Shown here piece after piece: positions 37,560 through 48,799 of a stretch of 64,000 nucleotides of DNA. The DNA comes from Zeugodacus cucurbitae. Lineage: Eukaryota > Arthropoda > Insecta > Diptera > Tephritidae. Location of the stretch: positions 51,205,001 through 51,269,000 of the forward strand of contig NC_071669.1 in the NCBI RefSeq assembly GCF_028554725.1. The letters are read 5' to 3'. The stretch's first letter is position 1. Each line of letters begins with the position of its first letter. Below the pieces are notes generated by a model. It saw nothing but the letters and a program-made list of their open reading frames with translations, searched no databases and was not told where the DNA came from. Made by a program: the position numbers and the translations under genes.

Positions 37560-38108
37560 ACAATGCTCTTTCTCTGTTTCCTCCGACGGATACAGCATCA
37601 TATAGTCTCAGAGCTGAAGTGTTCTCATACATCCGGACAACCGCATTTCTTGATTCACTAAACTATATCAATGTTGCCGTATATCTCGTACAGCTCATAC
37701 GCTTCTCTTCCTTATTCAGTGCGGAAAAAGCAGAACTAACGTCGGTGTACGTCAGCATCTGTGCACTTTTATAGAAGAATTTACCTTCTCTATTTAGCTC
37801 TGAAGCTGATATTAGTTTCCCCAGAGTCGCCCTATATGAAGCCTTGGCTCGGAGAGGTCCTTCTCAATCCTGACGGAGCTTTTGGTGTTGCTCAACGACA
37901 GTTTACTTAGCCCGATAAGCTTTGCAGGGACACCAAATTGAGATATAGCGATATAGGGGTTTCTCCTTTTCGTGCTATCAGAGGTCGCTTTAAAATCGAT
38001 GAAAAGGAGGTGTTTAATTACTATACGGACTTCGTAGTGGGACAATGGAACATCTGTTCCATCGTCATCGATTGGGTTATTGGGTTCGCCATCCCCTGGT
38101 GTTATTCC
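37560..38108 (-). pseudogene. RTE-like retrotransposon copy with several internal deletions
   Basis: On the minus strand, collinear blocks of the long copy follow each other with gaps: ITPGDGEPNNPIDDDGTDVP (linker), then HLLFIDFKATSDSTKRR, GVPAKLIGLSKLSLSNTK, SSVRIEKDLSEP, SELNREGKFFYKSAQML, VSSAFSALNKEEKRMS and finally RMYENTSALRLYDAVSVGG. Most of the fingers, the YADD motif and the thumb are deleted. Further frameshifts and stops are present. Confidence 0.8.
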
Positions 38109-38303
38109 TATAACATACTTAATCGCATAAAATCTATCTATGACGAAAATCTCGAAAAAAACCCCATATTTTCTTAGTCGGTTCATAAAATAAGTTAAAG
38201 GGTTGTTGAAAGGTCAAAGAGTGTCCGGAACCCTTCATGGGATTCCAATAAATACTTAAACCAAGATGTATGTATATCTGCTGGACGAAGTAATTAATAG
38301 AAT

Positions 38304-39047
38304 AAACAAGAAAAAACGTTAACTTCGGCTGTACCGAAGCTAATATACCCTTCACAGGTGCATTTCTTTTAATAACTATGTGTTTAAGCAAATCTAAAGA
38401 CGTAAGAAAAAGTAAAAAAAAGAAAACTTTTTACTAATTCTTTTTAGCCGGGTTGTTTGCTAGAAACATTAAGGTTATATAGTTAACCGATCTGAACAAT
38501 TTCTTTGGAGATTATATTATTACCTTAAGCAGTAATCCGTGTCAAATTTCGTGAAGATACCACGTCAAATGCGAAAATTTTCCATACAAGCCATTGATTC
38601 CGATCGTTCGGTTCGTATGGCAGCTATATGCTATAGTAAACCGATCTGAACAATTTTTTCGGAGATTAAATTATTTCTATGAACAATAACTCACACCAAA
38701 TTTCGTGAAGATATAGTAAAATGCGGAAGTTTTCCATACAAGCCCTAGATTCCGATCGTTCAGTTTGTATGGCAGCTATATCATATAGTGGTCCGATATC
38801 GGCAGTTCCGACAAATGAGCAACTTTTTGAAGAGAAAATAACTTCTGCAAAGTTTCGAAACGATATCTTAAAAACTGAAGGACTAGTTCGTATATATACA
38901 GACAGACAGACAGACGGACATAGCTAAATCGACTCAGTTCAATATACTGATCATTTATATATATGCTTTATAGGACCTCTGACGCTTCCTTCTGGGTGTT
39001 ACAAACTTCGTGACAAACTTAATATACCCTGTTCAGGGTATAAAAAT
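38304..39047 (+). mobile_element. HINE-B element, complete copy
   Basis: About 744 bp. The 5' end is AAACAAGAAAAAACGTTAAC, followed by a hairpin CTTCGG-CTGTA-CCGAAG. A short ACAGACAGACAGACGGACAT tract lies at about 38,899-38,920. The 3' end has a perfect 9+2+9 hairpin TATACCCTGTTCAGGGTATA (39,023-39,042) followed by AAAAA. No coding capacity. The CTGGGTGTTACAA block before the 3' hairpin is shared with HINE-A. Confidence 0.75.
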
Positions 39048-39070
39048 AGTGAGTATTGAGATGTTACATA

Positions 39071-39715
39071 GAAGATCTAGATTATGCGGATGATATACAT
39101 ATGTCTGTTGTCCCATAAGTATTCGCAGATCTCCTTAAAACTTGAAGCTGTTACTGCAATCGCTGCACAAACGGGACTTAAAATCAATATAGCAAAGACA
39201 AAACTCGCCAAACCTACATATCGCTTGCACATGTCTCGAGGAAGCTGATGAATTTTGCAATTTGTGTAGCATTATAATTAAAAATGGCGGATCAGCAACT
39301 GATCGAAATCGTGTATCCAAATGTTGCGCTGCCTTCATATTGGATAAAGTCTGGTGATCGACTCATATATCCATAAGTACGAAGCTAAAAATATTCGATT
39401 CAAACGTGAAAACTGTTGCTGCGAGACGTGAAATTTTGCTGCGAATATTTTACAATCACTGCAATCTTTTCTTAATCGATGTCATTGAAAAGTCATACGG
39501 ATATTCTGGTCTAACGATATTAGTAATGCTAACATCTGCACCGTAACCAAACACCAACCGAAAATGGAAGTGGATTGGTCACACTTTGCGAAAGGCCTCA
39601 CGATGACATTAGTATAACAGCGCCAGATTGGAATCTTCAAGGAAGCTGTAGACGTGGGAGACCAGCCAACACTTGGAGACGGGAAGTCGAAGCAGAAACA
39701 CAGAGAAGTGGTTAT
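39071..39715 (+). pseudogene. Remnant of a second non-LTR reverse transcriptase
   Basis: EDLDYADDIHMS (YADD codons at 39,083-39,094) opens the remnant, and LEAVTAIAAQTGLKIN, IAKTK follow in a shifted frame. Downstream come IIKNGGSATDRNRVSK, WIGHTLRKA and GSCRRGRPANTWRREVEAET (about 39,641-39,700), the usual C-terminal signature of endonuclease/reverse-transcriptase polyproteins. Stops and frameshifts break it throughout. The wording differs from the RTE copies in this window, so it is a separate lineage. Confidence 0.65.
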
Positions 39716-42700
39716 TCTTAGAGAGAAATTAAATACCTAGCTATAAATTAAATTAATTATAACTTGTTTATTGAGGTCCTATGCTCCACCTAAGCTTATA
39801 TTCCACTACGCTTATCCGACGTCACTTTAAACACCTATATGTTTATTAAAATCTTTTAGTAAACGATAGGAAAAAAAACCTAGAAGGCAATCGGATCTAA
39901 ATCGTAAGGCCTACCTCAAAAGTCGGGAATAGAACTTCCGAGAAGACAACAATGAAGTCACCTACGTGAATAATTTTTAATAAGCATAAATAAGGCATTA
40001 ACTTGGACCAAATAAAATGGTACATGTCTTCAGCATGTATCAATATTCGACATTAGCAGTCTCTGAAGGAGTGGTAGATTAGTCAAGCCTATCTTATAAT
40101 ATTTCAGCTTTAACAAATAAGTAAGAGTTTTTATAGATTATTACTTTGAAGGCCTTTCATATAATTATTTTGCTATCCCGCGCACCAAATAATATTCGAG
40201 CATGCACTATGAACTGAACTAGATTTCATTTTTTAGGAATTACGGATTGAGCAAAAAATGTGTAGGTCGCCCTTGTTGCAACAATAGATCGCTTTCATTA
40301 TATAAATTGGATTAAACCATTATCGACTTGTGCATTACAAAGCTTTAGGAATAGCATTCACTGAGCAATCATTGCTGTCGCTTGCACCGTCCCACCGTTT
40401 GGCGCCGTTGCGTAGGCGTCAACTGCAGTATACACCGCTAATTTGAATTTATTTTTCGATTTTTTTTTTCATTTATATATGTATATATATACTATGCGAC
40501 TTTGTTTGCAGCAGCTGTGACCGTTGCTAGATGACTGCTGCTCACTCAGCCTTGAAATTGTGCGCCGACTCGCTTTGGCGCCAAAACTTCGCTTTAATTT
40601 GAAGAAAAATAAAAAATACAATAAAAACAATTTTTTCCAACAGTTCCATTCGAATCGTGCGTTTTTCTACTGCTGAGGCGAATTTGAGTTGAAGAACACA
40701 AATATGTTGGACACGCATTGCTCCCGCTCGAACACCGTATGGCACCGTGTAACAATGGAGCTTGTCGTTGACTTTGTGGCTTGCAGTTTTCAATTGTTGA
40801 TTTTTTTTTTGTATTTGTTTTCGGTTTTCTCAAGCCTCAAGTTGAACCTTTGGCCGTGTGTGGGCGTGTTTTGTGCGCAAATACCTTAACACTGGCGCAA
40901 AAGTCGAAAATATAATTACAACTGGAGATTGCTGTCGGCGATAATGGCAGTGGCTTGCGGAACTAGTGAGCTCGGTATATACAATGTATGTGTCCTTGGT
41001 TTTTGAACAATGCCCTGCGGCTTCTTGTGTCTAGCGCTCTGAATTAGGGCGAAAATTAGCCGAACAAACACTTGTTGAGCAATTGAAAAATTGAAATTGA
41101 AAGTGCAATGGTTTCGGCGCAAGAAATGGGCGATGTCAAGGTCGCAAGAGCCCAATGACTAAGCTATATAGACTGCAATATATTACTGCTATATATATTA
41201 CAAACAATTAGCACCTAAAAAATATTATTGCGAAATTCGCCAAAAAATATATATATAATTGCCTACTTAATTAGTGTTTCGAGTTTTCGAGTGTTTACGC
41301 ATATTTTCAACGAGTCTCTGTTTAATTGTTGATTCAGTTGATTAATTACATACCAAATATGGAAAAAGCAGCATTTGCCAAACAGCTGTGAAATACTTAG
41401 ATTTTTGTTCAATTATCTTAATTGACTTCACATTTTTTTAGGATTTATTAGATTAAATTATGTCATAAACTCGAGTTTAATTTTTTAAATTTATGAATAG
41501 CTTTTAAGATGCTCTATGTTTATGATTTGGGATATATGAATAATTTATATTAAATAATGAAAGTGTTAAAGAAACTCCGAGTTTAAGATTTGGTGTTTGA
41601 GAAACTCCAATTTTACGATTTGTTGATTATAAACACTTTTAAAAATTCTCTTTTGGGTTTTTAAGGAACCAAGCGATTAAATTGGTAATATTTATTTTAT
41701 TTTATATGCGTTAGAGTAGTGTCAAAGCAGCTAAAACATAGTGGACAAATATTAAAAAATAAGGTTTTGCAAAACTCGGTAAGATAGCACCCGTAGCTTC
41801 CGAAATAAGAAATCAAGACTATTTGAAGAACATTTTTGGAGAAAGTAGTAAAAGACCAGTTGTAAAATTAAACGAGTGGAACAAAATTATTCATCGAGAG
41901 CATTTTTCAACATGGTCACAATATTATATTTCTAGGGTTGCCACCAGTTTCTATTGATTATATTTTATAAAAAACATAAATGAAAAAAAAAAATATTACA
42001 ATATGGTAATCAAAATAAAGATGTTTAATACTGCTTTCAGCTGGTAACCTTCTTAAAAAAGATTATCAATTGCTTCAAGTTTAAACTCAGTGTTTCTAAG
42101 TTGTGTTTAATGATAAAAATTCTCTTAACACTAAACAATTCTACAAAAATAGACTTCAAAGTAGCAGTAAGAACGATGGGTTCTGGAAGAAAACATTTGC
42201 CCTTTTGGAAATAGGAATCTAAATCATCAAGAAAATTATTAACTCAGAAAAGAGTCAGCAATTATAAGCAGAAAGGGCTCTAGTTATTTAAATTTTAACA
42301 ATATTTAAATAAATTTTATTTTTTTTATTTTATTTATTTTATAAAAAATATTTTTTTTTTTGTTAAATATTTTTGTATTTTAAATATACAAATTTTATTT
42401 AACTTTTATGTACTAAAATATCATCACTCCCCAGCAAGCAAGCATACATAACATACTGTCTCAACTAATGGTGGTGGGTGCGAATTCTGTTTTGCTTCGA
42501 GCTAATTGTCTATAAGGAAATTGCCGCGCAGTATTTGTCACTCCCTCAGTGTGATTGTTTAACTTTGCTAATTAAGTGCAAATTTTTATTTTTTTTTATT
42601 TTATTATTTTCAAATAAATTTGTTGCGCTTAATACCTGCCTCTGTTCATTGTGCTTACATAAAATGTTTTTGAGTTCTTTATTGAGAGCTTTTTATGGTA

Positions 42701-43434
42701 AAAGCTATGTGGGCTGCCAGTCTTAGAATCAAATGTAATTAATCAACATGTTGCGGAGAAAAGTTGCGCTTAAAATGGTGTTGCAAAAGTAGCAAATCGC
42801 AGAATTAAATAATATTGATGTTGATATATCTGCATTTTTTATTATCACCCCAATACGCATATGGCCTAAATTGTAATTTTTCAAAATTAAAATAAAATTT
42901 CATTTATCATTATTATACTTATACCTAGACGGCTCTGTAGACGAATCAATTGTGCTGATCTCATAAGAATAAAATGTGGGTAAAGAAAAGTAAACGTTGC
43001 CTACTTTTCTGCGCGAACTAAATTAGAGATAATTCAGGACAACATTTTTTTTTTTAATTTTGGAACATGAAATCCAACCACAAAGAGTAACGACTTTTAA
43101 GATTGTTTTTGAATATAAACAATTTTACAAAATCGTGGATAACAGATGGCAATCCATGAAGAAGAGAAGCTTTTATAAATATTACTCGAAGAGAACCAAA
43201 AAAAGCTACAAACCAACATTTCATCTCAAACTCTACTCTACTCTACAGATTGCACTTGCAAGATTTTAAAAGTTGATTTGAATTGTAGAAACTCATACAC
43301 CGTTTCATTTCATAAGAAACTAACCTCTAACTGTTAATGACCTATTTATAACATCCACCAGTCAGACTAGGAATAAATTAGGAAGATCATTCCAAAAAAG
43401 TTCGGTAAGCTACCAAGTTTTGTGATTCTTTGGT
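39716..43434. other. Long noncoding tract, GC-richer at 40,380-41,160
   Basis: No supported gene. The 40,380-41,160 part contains GGCGCCGTTGCGTAGGCGTC, CTTTGGCGCCAAAACTTCGC and other leader-like words, and overlapping antisense frames of 79-83 codons without domains. It could be a further promoter region. The rest is AT-rich. Confidence 0.4.
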
Positions 43435-43663
43435 ATATCGTCCCCTCAATATAACAATAGCGTATGTCATTGATTCTATGTCGGGTCAAAATTTCGTCAA
43501 ATTCTACTTCCACAAAGTGGGTCAAAATGTCATTGGAAAAAATGGTGTATAATTTTTTTATATTGAGGTTTTGATAGACATCTGATTTTACAAAAACTTT
43601 AATCTCGATTTTCCCAAAACCCACAAAAAATTATACGCTATTGTTATATTGAGGGGACGATAT
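43435..43663. mobile_element. MITE with 31 bp perfect inverted repeats
   Basis: 43,435-43,465 is the exact reverse complement of 43,633-43,663 (core TCGTCCCCTCAATATAACAA). TA pairs adjoin the TCG ends, so the element proper is probably 43,438-43,660. The 167 bp interior has no coding capacity. Perfect repeat arms suggest recent insertion or continuing constraint. Confidence 0.8.
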
Positions 43664-43816
43664 GATATCATGATTTTATTGAAACTCACAGCAGACCCGT
43701 ATTGCGATGTATAGCGGAAACCTCTCCATCGATTTCGACCAAATTTTAGTATATACACCATTTTGACTTCTTCTTCGATAAATTTTTAAACAAATTCTAT
43801 GCATTACGACGAACTA

Positions 43817-44777
43817 AAGGTTTTTTAAAAGGGATGCTACAATAGTAGAACGATAGGGACAGCAAAGACGATATATTTTTCCCGCTCTTTTGACATTTCT
43901 CTTCAATAAGGTTTGTCATTTCATCATGGAAAGATATACGATCCTACAAAGAGTCGAAATTATTAAAATTTATTACCGAAATTCGGAATCAGTGGCCTCA
44001 ACTGAGCTGAGCTGAAGCCGCTTGTCCACCAGAATCGTCGTTTGTTCGTGAATTGGGCTGAGCAATACAATTTGAAAACGATCCGGATTCTCATCGAAAA
44101 ATCATCTTCAGCGATTAGGCTCATTTCTGGCTGAATAGTTTCGTCAATAAGCTAAATATGCGTTATTGGTCAGGCAACTGTCCACACATACCCCATGAGT
44201 CACCATTGCATCCCGAAAAAATTACGGTTTGGTGCGGTTTATGGTCCGGCGGCGTCATTGGGCCGTACTTCTTCCGTGATGATCAAGATCGGCACATTAC
44301 TGTGAAGGGGAATCGCTACCGCTCAATGATAACCGAATATTTTTTACCCGAATTGGATGATATGGACTTGTACAATATGTGGTTCCAACAGGACGGCGTC
44401 ACAAGCCACACAGCGAATGCCATAATCGATTTTTTGAATACCAAGTTTGGTGAACGTGTTATCTCCCGAAATTGCCCGGTCAATTGGCCGCCTCGGTCGT
44501 GCGATTTAATGCCGTTAGACTATTTCCTGTGGGGCTACGGTTAGCCTATGGTCTATGCTAACAAGCCAGCGATGATTGATGAACATCGTACGAATATCGA
44601 ACGTAAAATTGCTGCAGTATCGGCCGATTTATGCTAGAAAACCGTCAAAAATTCTGGACTTCGGCAATCGTGCTAGTGGTGGCCTTGCAAAAGAAATCGA
44701 GTTCCATATTTAATGGAATGGAATGTACTTTCACAGGAATAAATAAACTTTTGTAACGCTCTTTTTTAAAAACCCTT
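43817..44777 (+). mobile_element. DD41D mariner-like element, internally deleted, both ends present
   Basis: TA at 43,815-43,816 and 44,778-44,779 flanks imperfect inverted repeats of about 25 bp (left AAGGTTTTTTAAAAGGGATG; right in reverse AAGGGTTTTTAAAAAAGAGC). At 961 bp it is shorter than a complete element of about 1.3 kb. The spacing of 41 residues between the second and third catalytic Asp matches the DD41D (rosa) group described from the tephritid Ceratitis rosa. Confidence 0.8.
43926..44713 (+). pseudogene. Broken DD41D mariner transposase
   Basis: A transposase cuts and pastes its own element at TA sites in the nucleus. The start is intact (MERYTILQRVEIIKIYYRNS), but most of the helix-turn-helix DNA-binding region is deleted by about 43,990-44,060. 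The first catalytic Asp is present in KIIFSD, and the very next codon is a stop (TAG for Glu). The frame then runs from about 44,158: MRYWSGNCPHIP, ITVWCGLWSGGVIGPYFF, WFQQDGVTSHTA (second Asp) and SCDLMPLDYFLWGY (third Asp, 41 residues later). A frameshift just after LWGY is followed by MVYANKPAMIDE and a final EIEFHI stop at 44,711-44,713. Non-functional. Confidence 0.8.
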
Positions 44778-46864
44778 TATAAGTAAAAAGCATCCGAAAG
44801 TTGTACAGCTTTCAATTACAAATGAAGAGAAGATTTTTAAAAGCCTTCAAAAAACGTTTCAGAGTTCTTATAGGAATTTTAAAGAAAGCAGATTCATCGA
44901 ACATTTTCTACTATATCCACAAGCTCACAAGAGATGATCCAAAGGGATCTCGGGGAAAAAATATAACCCACAGCAGTTAAGCTCCCGTGAAGATTATATA
45001 AAGTTCGCTTCCAGGCGAGCGCTGTCATTTCCGTACTCGTATTATGTATATATATATAACCTAGCTACCTCACTTCCCCAATATTAAGATAATTTGCATA
45101 GATTTGAGGCATGATTTTGTCAAATCGAATTAAAAATTCATTACAACGCATCGGCAGCCGAAATTGGCCGAAATATGCGTTCCGACTAGTGTTGTAAAAT
45201 GTTGAACGCGAGTAGATATACATATATACCTATGTACTATTTATTTATATTTTATAAAAGTTTTAAGCAAAACAAATACAAAATGTAGTGAGTCAACAAA
45301 TAAGTGCATATACACGAGTACATACAATCTGTTACATATGTAGTTTGTATGAGTTGCCAAAAAAAAAAAAAAAAAAAAAATAAAATATTTTAAATATAGT
45401 ACATACGATGCCTATATGTATGTATGGTATACCGACAACAGTTTAGCACGTAATTTAAGTGACTCAAATTCGAATTTCCAAATAACACTAAAACATAACA
45501 CACACACATAGCATAGCATAGCGAAGTGATACAATATAACTGTATTCAATTGAATTTAGTTTAAACCGAAATACGTTCACAGCGGCGTGTGTCGAACGTA
45601 GAATTGTGTAATCGAAGAAATTATGCTGGTATATAAGTGACAGCCCCAGTCGTAGTCCCAGACAAGCCGGCTGGCATAATTAGTGCGACGCGCCGAGCAG
45701 CCAACCCTAAATTGGGGGGCCTCATTGAATAAGCGTTGACCAAAAAAATGCGCAAACACGTCGATATGGTTATGGCGCAGGCGCTGGTGTTGTTGTTGTG
45801 GTTAAAATTTTTGTTGTTGTTTCACTTGTTGTGGCTATCGCTTACGCGCTTACGTCGACGCTGAGAATTTAAACGCCGCTTTGCTACCGGCTTGCATATT
45901 TTGCCTAAACGCCAGTCCACCGCTCTACCGCTCCGCCCCCTGCAGGCGCCGATCGCTAAACGCCGGCTTCGTATAGCCGCCAGTTGGCACAAACGCAGCT
46001 GACTTACTTTATTTTTGCGATTAACTTATACGTGTATCCAACGGTTTGGTTATTTACAACTTTGCTTTCTTTGCATTTATTTGCCTCTGTTTTGTACTCG
46101 TATATTATTGGCAGAACAGCAACAACAATAATAGCAACCTGTTGCAATGCTCATATTTGGCAACTTGTTTTTGTATGTAGGGGAGCATGTAAATATGCGT
46201 TTTGTTGTAATTGCACGTGCGCTGCAAGCTGATCCACCGTCGCGATCTGAGATTATTAACGTAATTTATGGGGAGTGTATGGCCGGTGGACTATGCATAC
46301 AGCTTTTGGCAATTATTTATTTTATTTATTTCAGTGCAATAAACCATGTGAAATGAGCATTATTTGGGGTTTAAGATCAATGGATCAGATCGTTGATAAG
46401 TTGAGAGAATTTATTGTTGTCGGCTGAGGACATACCGAATATTAGAACAATAAGATTTTATTTCTTGTGACAACCTCTTTCATGCTGTTAATATAACTTT
46501 TTACTGACCATTAACCCCACTGTGTGAACTCATATTGATTAGTGAACCGTTCTGGGATTCGTTAGCTCTAAAATTTCTTAGTACTTCCGCTTGTGTTTTT
46601 TTTTTTCAAATTTAAGCAACATTTTTCCATAAAGGCAGTATTTTTCTTATTATCGTCAAGAAAGCCAAACTTTAGTCTAGAGAACTAACCTGAGAGCAGT
46701 AATTTCAAGAGAATTCCATATCAAATTTATCCGTAACCTATAAAAAGAGAAATATGTAAGGTCCAAAGGGTAAGTTAAAAAATTTCTCGATGTTTGCGTG
46801 TGTTCAAAAAAATAACAGGAATTTCGTCCAAAAGTCCAATTGTAATTTTTTGTTTGTTTATAAC
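44778..46864. other. Noncoding DNA; GC-richer at 45,560-46,000
   Basis: Contains the poly(A) run listed separately. 45,560-45,990 is CpG-rich, with TATATAAG at 45,630-45,637 on the plus strand and GTTGTTGTTGTGG repeats at 45,788. Promoter-like in composition, but no initiator at the right distance and no gene downstream could be supported. Confidence 0.35.
45359..45380. repeat. Poly(A) run of about 22
   Basis: Uninterrupted A homopolymer. Confidence 0.9.
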
Positions 46865-47095
46865 GTTGAGAAAAGCTCATACTTCGTTGCTTGTCCGTGA
46901 GTTCTTGGCCAAAGATAATAGTGTAACGATACACCAGCTTCGGTTTAACAGGCATACGAGAAATCGGTGAAAGAGCCAAAGGCTATGTCAAAAATCGGAA
47001 TTGAGACGTGTGTGTGTGCGCTGACATAAGTGCCTAATATCGATGGGGGCTATTTTGAAGCCTACAACATTAATGTAGATGAATTAATGATTTTT
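46865..47095 (+). pseudogene. Mariner transposase remnant (C-terminal)
   Basis: From 46,882 the translation reads AHTSLLVREFLAKDNSVTIH, the segment after the second catalytic Asp, the same segment found at 11,283 and 52,141. After a deletion it resumes with NIDGGYFEAYNINVDE (about 47,037-47,085), the typical mariner C-terminus. The third Asp is lost. Confidence 0.7.
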
Positions 47096-47232
47096 TTTTT
47101 CAGAAAACGAAAAATCCCACATATGTTGTTATAATTTTGTAAACATCGATCGAATCTGAATAATTTTTGTTGATATAAGCATTAAATAGATCCAATTTAA
47201 AAAATCTATCGAACTTATTTGGTTGAATCTAA

Positions 47233-47750
47233 TGATGAGCGATATTTCACTACCGGTTATTTTTTTACTGTGATTCAAAAATCACATATAGCAACTGCGA
47301 TCAATTTTTAAATAGCAGTGATTTACAATCGCAATAGCAGTTCAGTAATTGGAGTTCCATCACAGTACATATAGGAGTTCATTAAGTCTAATTCGATCAC
47401 TGTACCAAAAGCAGTTCAGTGATTCTAATTCGATCACTGCAGCCATATCACTTCGAAAGTAGCTATCACGGTTCAGTGATCAAAGTAACAAATTTAGTTG
47501 CGATTTCGGTAATTTTGGGTACGGTGATACAAAAGCTGTTAAATATACCCAAAATTGTAATTCATAAATTTAATTTAATTGTAATTACAAAAGCAGGTAA
47601 ATTTTGGATATTAATTAATAAAAATTTAAATGTAAAAAAAAATAAATAAAAAATAGTGGAGTACAAATTCTCAAAAATTCGTTCTTTTTGTTGCAATCGC
47701 AATAGCAATATAAAATCACAGTGATTCAAAAATATCAATATCGCTCATCA
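47233..47750. mobile_element. Foldback/MITE element with internal AGTGAT repeats
   Basis: TGATGAGCGATATT at 47,233-47,246 is repeated exactly in inverted form at 47,737-47,750. A second inverted similarity (CTGTGATTCAAAAATCAC on the left, AAATCACAGTGATTCAAAAA on the right) lies just inside. The interior from 47,310 to 47,480 repeats words such as CAGTTCAGTGATT and TTCGATCACTG. No clear target duplication, no coding capacity. Confidence 0.6.
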
Positions 47751-48118
47751 TAAGTTGAAGCCATGATCTTGGTGGTTAATTTATGTCACGTAAGCAAGTG
47801 ATAACCATAACCTCAAATTGTTCCAAGCTGTGTGGTACCAAATGTCTGCCACATTGCTCAATGTGATTTAAAAGAATTTATTCTGCAGAAATTGATCATT
47901 CTTAGAAATTTATTTTTATGCTGTTGGTTTTATTGATGCAAAAAAATTAAAGAAAATAATAAGCACAGTCTTTTTTTTTATGCCAGGAAAGGATAATTAT
48001 AGCTTTTAGTTATCCGTTATCTGACATTTATTCTTCGGAACTTTCGATAATAGTCATTTTTCGAAACAATAAACCACATAACCAGTCAGTCGGTCGATGA
48101 GGGGTCTGTTTAGTGGTA
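47751..48118. other. Noncoding DNA, nothing recognised
   Basis: AT-rich spacer between two elements. Confidence 0.4.
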
Positions 48119-48799
48119 AAAACAAGAAAAAACGTTAACTTCGGCTGTACCGAAGCTTCACATTTCGACGTAAGAAAAAGTAAGTAAAAAAAAGAAAACA
48201 TTTTACTAATACTTTTTAGCTAAAAACATTAAGGTTATATAGTTAACCGATCTGAACAATTTCTTCGGAGATTATATTATTACCTTAAGCAGTAATCCAT
48301 GTCAAATTTCGTGAAGATACCACGTCAAATGCGAAAATTTTCCATACAAGCCATTGATTCCGATCGTTCGGTTTGTATGGCAGCTATATGCTATAGTGAA
48401 CCGATCTGAACAATTTTTTCGGAGATTAAATTATTTCTATGAGCAATAACTCACACTTAATTTCGTGAAGATATGTAGTAAAATCCGGAAGTTTTCCATA
48501 CAAGCCCTTGATTCCGATTGTTCGGTTTGTATGGCAGCTATATGATATAGTGGTCCAGTTCCGACAAATGAGCAGCTTCTTGAAGAGAAAATAACATCTG
48601 GAAAATTTCAAAACGATATCTTAAAAACTGAAGGACTAGTTCGTATATATACAGACAGACAGACGGACGGACATGGCTAAATCGACTCAGTTCAACATAC
48701 TGATATTTTATATATATACTTTATAGGGCCTCCGACGCTTCCTTTTGGGTGTTACAAACTTCGTGACAAGCTTAATATACCCTGTTCAGGGTATAAAAA
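48119..48799 (+). mobile_element. HINE-B element, second complete copy
   Basis: Very similar to 38,304-39,047: AAACAAGAAAAAACGTTAAC, CTTCGGCTGTACCGAAG hairpin, ACAGACAGACAGACGGACGG tract at about 48,651, TTTTGGGTGTTACAAACTTC and the TATACCCTGTTCAGGGTATA hairpin at 48,776-48,795. About 60 bp shorter because of a deletion after the 5' hairpin. Confidence 0.75.

Noticed and set aside
45630..45660. TATA-type promoter at TATATAAG
   Set aside because: The nearest initiator match is only about 18 bp downstream and no gene follows; kept only as a note on promoter-like composition.
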